Shown in pieces: positions 44,264 to 47,355 of a DNA stretch of 47,355 nucleotides (position 1 is the stretch's first letter; each line of letters opens with the position of its first letter). Under the pieces are notes generated by a model that was given only the letters and a program-made list of their open reading frames with translations, did not search any database and was not told the DNA's origin. A program made the position numbers and the translations under genes. Where the stretch lies: positions 1 to 47,355 of the forward strand of contig NZ_ANAE01000098.1 in assembly GCF_000341265.1 (NCBI RefSeq). Direction: 5' to 3'. The DNA comes from Nocardiopsis prasina DSM 43845. Its GTDB lineage: Bacteria; Actinomycetota; Actinomycetes; Streptosporangiales; Streptosporangiaceae.

Positions 44264-45169
44264 ATGACCACCACCACCGAGACGCCCCAGGACGTCCCCA
44301 CCTCGCCGCCCGCGCCCAGCCGGCTCAAGGACATCGCCCGGCAGCTCATCTCCACCCGGCGCGTCATCGTCGGCATCGTGATCCTCGTGCTGCTGATCGT
44401 CCTGTCCCTGATCGGGCCCGTGATCAGCCCGTGGAACGTCGGGGAGCGCGACTACGGGGCCCTGCTCAAGGGCATCTCACCCGACCACTGGTTCGGCACC
44501 AACCGGACCGGGCTGGACATCTTCACCCAGACCACCGCCGGTCTGCAGAAGTCTCTGCTCATCGGTCTGCTCGTGGCCGCGATCTCCACGGTGATGGCCG
44601 CCCTCATCGGTGCCTTCGCGGGCTACTTCGGCGGACTGACCGACCGCGCCCTCACCTGGACCGCCGACCTGGCCCTGGTCCTGCCCAGCTTCGTCATTCT
44701 CGCGATCCTGTCCCGACACTTCGTCGGCCAGGGCGGCTGGCTCATCCTGGTGATCCTGCTGGCGGCCTTCAGCTGGATGGTCACCTCCAAGATGGTCCGG
44801 GGACTGACCATCTCCCTGCGTGAACGCGAGTACATCCACGCCGCCCGCTTCATGGGCGTGCCCCCCTACAAGATCATCCTGCGGCACATCCTGCCGAACA
44901 TGTCGTCGCTGCTCATCGCCGACGCGACGATCATGGTCAGCACCGCGATCATCGGCGAGACCGCGCTGAGCTACTTCGGTCTCGGTGTGCAGTCGCCCGA
45001 CGTCAGCCTCGGTGTGGTCATCGCTGACGGAGCGTCCTTCGCCACCACCGCGCCCTGGGTCTTCGTCTTCCCCACGGCTCTGCTGGTGCTGCTGGTCCTG
45101 GCCGTCAACATGATCGGGGACGGGCTGCGCGACGCCCTCGACCCCACCGCCAAGTCGCGTCGGTCCTAG
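44264..45169 (+). CDS. Dipeptide/oligopeptide ABC transporter permease (DppC/OppC)
   Basis: A 301-aa partner permease. A cytoplasmic N-tail of about 35 residues precedes helix 1 ([21 protein letters not shown]), then [13 protein letters not shown] (the family's 'GTD-x-x-GRD' region, here with Asn and Thr) and a BPD_transp_1 core. The ATPase-contact loop is [25 protein letters not shown], and the end is [14 protein letters not shown] lies 8 bases before the ATG. It lies 79 bp after the first permease and 17 bp before the ATPase gene. Confidence 0.94.
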   Translation: MTTTTETPQDVPTSPPAPSRLKDIARQLISTRRVIVGIVILVLLIVLSLIGPVISPWNVGERDYGALLKGISPDHWFGTNRTGLDIFTQTTAGLQKSLLIGLLVAAISTVMAALIGAFAGYFGGLTDRALTWTADLALVLPSFVILAILSRHFVGQGGWLILVILLAAFSWMVTSKMVRGLTISLREREYIHAARFMGVPPYKIILRHILPNMSSLLIADATIMVSTAIIGETALSYFGLGVQSPDVSLGVVIADGASFATTAPWVFVFPTALLVLLVLAVNMIGDGLRDALDPTAKSRRS

Positions 45170-45186
45170 TAGGGGAAGGCCCACCA

Positions 45187-47355
45187 ATGAGCACCGAGAC
45201 CATCGCGGACACGGAGTCCGAGAACACCGCCAACACGGGGTCGACCCCCGTCCTGGAGGTCACCGACCTCACGGTCACCTTCCGTGGCTTCAACAACAAT
45301 CCCGACGTCAAGGCCGTGCGAGGCGTCAGCTACGCGGTCAGCCGCGGCGAGGTACTGGGCATCGTCGGCGAGTCCGGCTCCGGCAAGTCCGTCTCCTCGA
45401 TGGCCGCCATGGGACTGCTCCCCGAACACGCCGAGATCACCGGGTCCGTGCGCCTGCACGGTGAGGAACTCCTGGGCAAGTCCGACAAGGAGATGGCCCG
45501 CATCCGCGGCAAGGTCATCTCGATGGTCTTCCAGGACCCGCTGTCCGGCCTGACCCCCGTGTACACGGTGGGCGACCAGCTGGCCGAGGCCGTCATGGTG
45601 CACAACCCCAGGGGAGGCAAGGACAAGGCGCGCCGCCGAGCCGTGGAACTCCTCGACCTGGTCGGCATCCCCAACGCCGAGGACCGCTACCGCTCCTTCC
45701 CGCACGAGTTCTCCGGCGGTATGCGCCAGCGCGTCATGATCGCGATGGCCATGGCCAACGACCCCGACGTGATCATCTGCGACGAGCCCACCACGGCCCT
45801 CGACGTCACCATCCAGGCGCAGATCCTCAACCTCCTGCGCACGGCACAGCAGGAGACCGGCGCGGCGATCGTCATGATCACGCACGACCTCGGCGTCGTC
45901 GCCGGGTTCGTCGACCGACTCCTGGTCATGTACGCGGGGCGGCCGGTGGAGATCGGCACCGTCGACGAGATCTACTACAACAGCCGCATGCCCTACACCA
46001 TGGGCCTGCTCGGCGCCGTGCCCCGCATGGACCTGGAGGACCAGGGGGCGCTGGTCCCGATCAAGGGCACTCCGCCCTCGCTCACGGACCTGCCGCCCGG
46101 ATGCCCCTTCGCCCCCAGGTGCCCCATCGCGCAGGACGAGTGCGAGGCAGCCGAACCGGACCTGCTCATGATCGGGTCCAGGCACGACTTCGACGACGAC
46201 CACGTCCGCGTCGAGGACACCGGGGTCCAGCGGGCCGCGTGCATCCGTTCCGGCGAGATCGACGCCAACGACTGGACCGCCAAGGACATCTACCCCGTTC
46301 CCGAGATCCCCGAGTTCGAGGTCTCCTCCGAGCGGCGCGAGGACCTGCCCGAGGTCCTGCGGGTCCGGGACCTGATCAAGCACCACCCCCTCATGAAGGG
46401 CGCGGTCTTCAAGCGCCGCGTCGGCACCGTGTTCGCGGTGGACGGCCTCGACTTCGACATCCGGGAGGGGGAGACCCTGGCGCTGGTGGGGGAGTCCGGT
46501 TGCGGGAAGTCCTCCACCCTCATGGAGATCCTGGGCCTGGAGAAGCCCCAGCGGGGCAGCGTCGAGGTCATGGGCAGGGACGTCTCCAAGCTGTCCCGCA
46601 CGGAGCGGTTCGCACTGCGCCGTGACATGCAGATCGTGTTCCAGGACCCGATGAGCTCCCTGGATCCGCGCATGCCGGTGTTCGACATCATCGCCGAGCC
46701 GCTGCGCACCCACAGGGTCCCGTCCCGGGAGGTCACCGCGCGCGTCTACGAGCTGCTCCAGCTCGTCGGACTCAACACCGAACACGCCACCCGGTTCCCG
46801 GCGGAGTTCTCCGGCGGTCAGCGCCAGCGCATCGGCATCGCGCGAGCCCTGGCCCTGGAACCCAAGCTCCTGGTGCTCGACGAGCCGGTCTCCGCCCTGG
46901 ACGTGTCCATCCAGGCGGGTGTGATCAACCTGCTGGAGGAACTCCAGGCCAAGCTCGGGCTCGCCTACCTGTTCGTGGCGCACGACCTGTCCGTGGTCCG
47001 GCACATCGCCGACCGGGTGGCGGTCATGTACCTCGGGAAGATCGTGGAGCTGGGCGACACCGGGTCGGTCTACAGGCACCCGAGCCACCCGTACACCCAG
47101 GCCCTGCTGTCCGCCATCCCCGTTCCCGACCCGGAACGCGAGCGGGCACGCACGCACATCGTTCTGGAAGGCGATCTGCCCAGCCCCGCCAACCCGCCCA
47201 CGGGTTGCAGCTTCCGGACGAGGTGCCAGAAGTTCATCACTCTCTCGGAGTCCGACCAGGAGACGTGCATGAGCGCCGAACCGGCGATCCTGCCGACCAA
47301 TGGAGGAGACCAGGCCTCGGCCTGCCACTTCTCGGAGCGGCAGGGGGGGGTTTTC
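45187..47355 (+). CDS. Fused double ATPase of peptide ABC transporter (DppD-DppF), 3'-truncated
   Basis: The frame from ATG 45187 stays open to the last base (723 codons), so the stop lies beyond the window. Two complete ABC cassettes are joined. The first has [16 protein letters not shown] and CDEPTTALD, then an oligopeptide-type Cys motif ([14 protein letters not shown]). The second has [17 protein letters not shown] and LDEPVSALD, then GCSFRTRC. It energises uptake with the two permeases upstream. AGGGGAAGG lies just before the ATG. The visible part already includes both Cys-rich tails, so only a few residues are probably missing. An 8-G run closes the window at 47343-47350. Confidence 0.93.
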   Translation, partial: MSTETIADTESENTANTGSTPVLEVTDLTVTFRGFNNNPDVKAVRGVSYAVSRGEVLGIVGESGSGKSVSSMAAMGLLPEHAEITGSVRLHGEELLGKSDKEMARIRGKVISMVFQDPLSGLTPVYTVGDQLAEAVMVHNPRGGKDKARRRAVELLDLVGIPNAEDRYRSFPHEFSGGMRQRVMIAMAMANDPDVIICDEPTTALDVTIQAQILNLLRTAQQETGAAIVMITHDLGVVAGFVDRLLVMYAGRPVEIGTVDEIYYNSRMPYTMGLLGAVPRMDLEDQGALVPIKGTPPSLTDLPPGCPFAPRCPIAQDECEAAEPDLLMIGSRHDFDDDHVRVEDTGVQRAACIRSGEIDANDWTAKDIYPVPEIPEFEVSSERREDLPEVLRVRDLIKHHPLMKGAVFKRRVGTVFAVDGLDFDIREGETLALVGESGCGKSSTLMEILGLEKPQRGSVEVMGRDVSKLSRTERFALRRDMQIVFQDPMSSLDPRMPVFDIIAEPLRTHRVPSREVTARVYELLQLVGLNTEHATRFPAEFSGGQRQRIGIARALALEPKLLVLDEPVSALDVSIQAGVINLLEELQAKLGLAYLFVAHDLSVVRHIADRVAVMYLGKIVELGDTGSVYRHPSHPYTQALLSAIPVPDPERERARTHIVLEGDLPSPANPPTGCSFRTRCQKFITLSESDQETCMSAEPAILPTNGGDQASACHFSERQGGVF

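Noticed and set aside
45166..47328. A 720-codon minus-strand open frame opposite the double ATPase
   Set aside because: The + strand frame from 45187 has two full sets of ABC motifs; the antisense frame has none.
1..47355. CRISPR arrays, tRNA genes, insertion sequences or prophage
   Set aside because: No regularly spaced repeats, cloverleaf-like sequences, transposase or phage motifs were found on either strand.

Overview
The DNA is very GC-rich, with strong G/C preference at third codon positions. Its gene content is that of a filamentous actinomycete: modular type I PKS, HrpA with a C-terminal DUF3418-type region, a set of ATP-binding protein, XRE/DUF5753 and DUF397 genes, a CmtR-type metal sensor and an MftF-like protein. 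Nocardiopsaceae (for example Nocardiopsis) is my best guess from gene content alone. No tRNA, rRNA, CRISPR array, transposase or phage gene was seen.

Region 1 (1-15681) is the end of a modular polyketide assembly line on the + strand. It holds the DH-ER-KR-ACP tail of one module, a KS-AT-KR-ACP protein, and a final KS-AT-DH-ER-KR-ACP-TE protein. Docking ends match the gene order. Both complete AT domains carry the methylmalonyl YASH motif, and all three KRs carry the LDD motif of B-type reductases. No tailoring gene follows, so this looks like the cluster edge.

Region 2 (15682-28105) is mostly housekeeping: hrpA; a minus-strand pair of a globin and a pyridoxamine-phosphate-oxidase-fold flavoprotein; a lactonase-family beta-propeller; a bioYMN biotin ECF transporter operon; a secreted serine hydrolase of beta-lactamase fold; a CNNM/HlyC membrane protein with CBS domains; and a FabG-like SDR.

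Region 3 (28106-30560) is a compact regulatory module: a HATPase (anti-sigma-like) protein, an XRE/DUF5753 regulator and a divergent DUF397 protein. The promoters of the first and last of these carry the same perfect 12-bp palindrome, ATGCACGTGCAT, at nearly the same distance from the -10 box.

Region 4 (30708-35586) handles metal and potassium: a Zur-box-controlled ZnuA lipoprotein, a KtrA/KtrB potassium channel, a CDF metal exporter, and a divergent CmtR-like ArsR repressor with tandem operators between them. znuA and the cmtR-like gene both appear to be leaderless.

Region 5 (35587-47355) holds an RND permease preceded by four tandem 11-bp repeats, a 59-aa acidic protein, a second HATPase protein, an orphan MftF-like protein that seems to have lost glycosyltransferase catalytic residues, and a dipeptide/oligopeptide ABC transporter operon (permease, permease, fused double ATPase running off the window). 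A 608-bp leader rich in dyad symmetries precedes that operon. The most interesting leads are the shared palindrome, the 11-bp repeats, the degenerate MftF-like gene and its neighbouring transporter leader, and the His-for-Cys change in the metal sensor.
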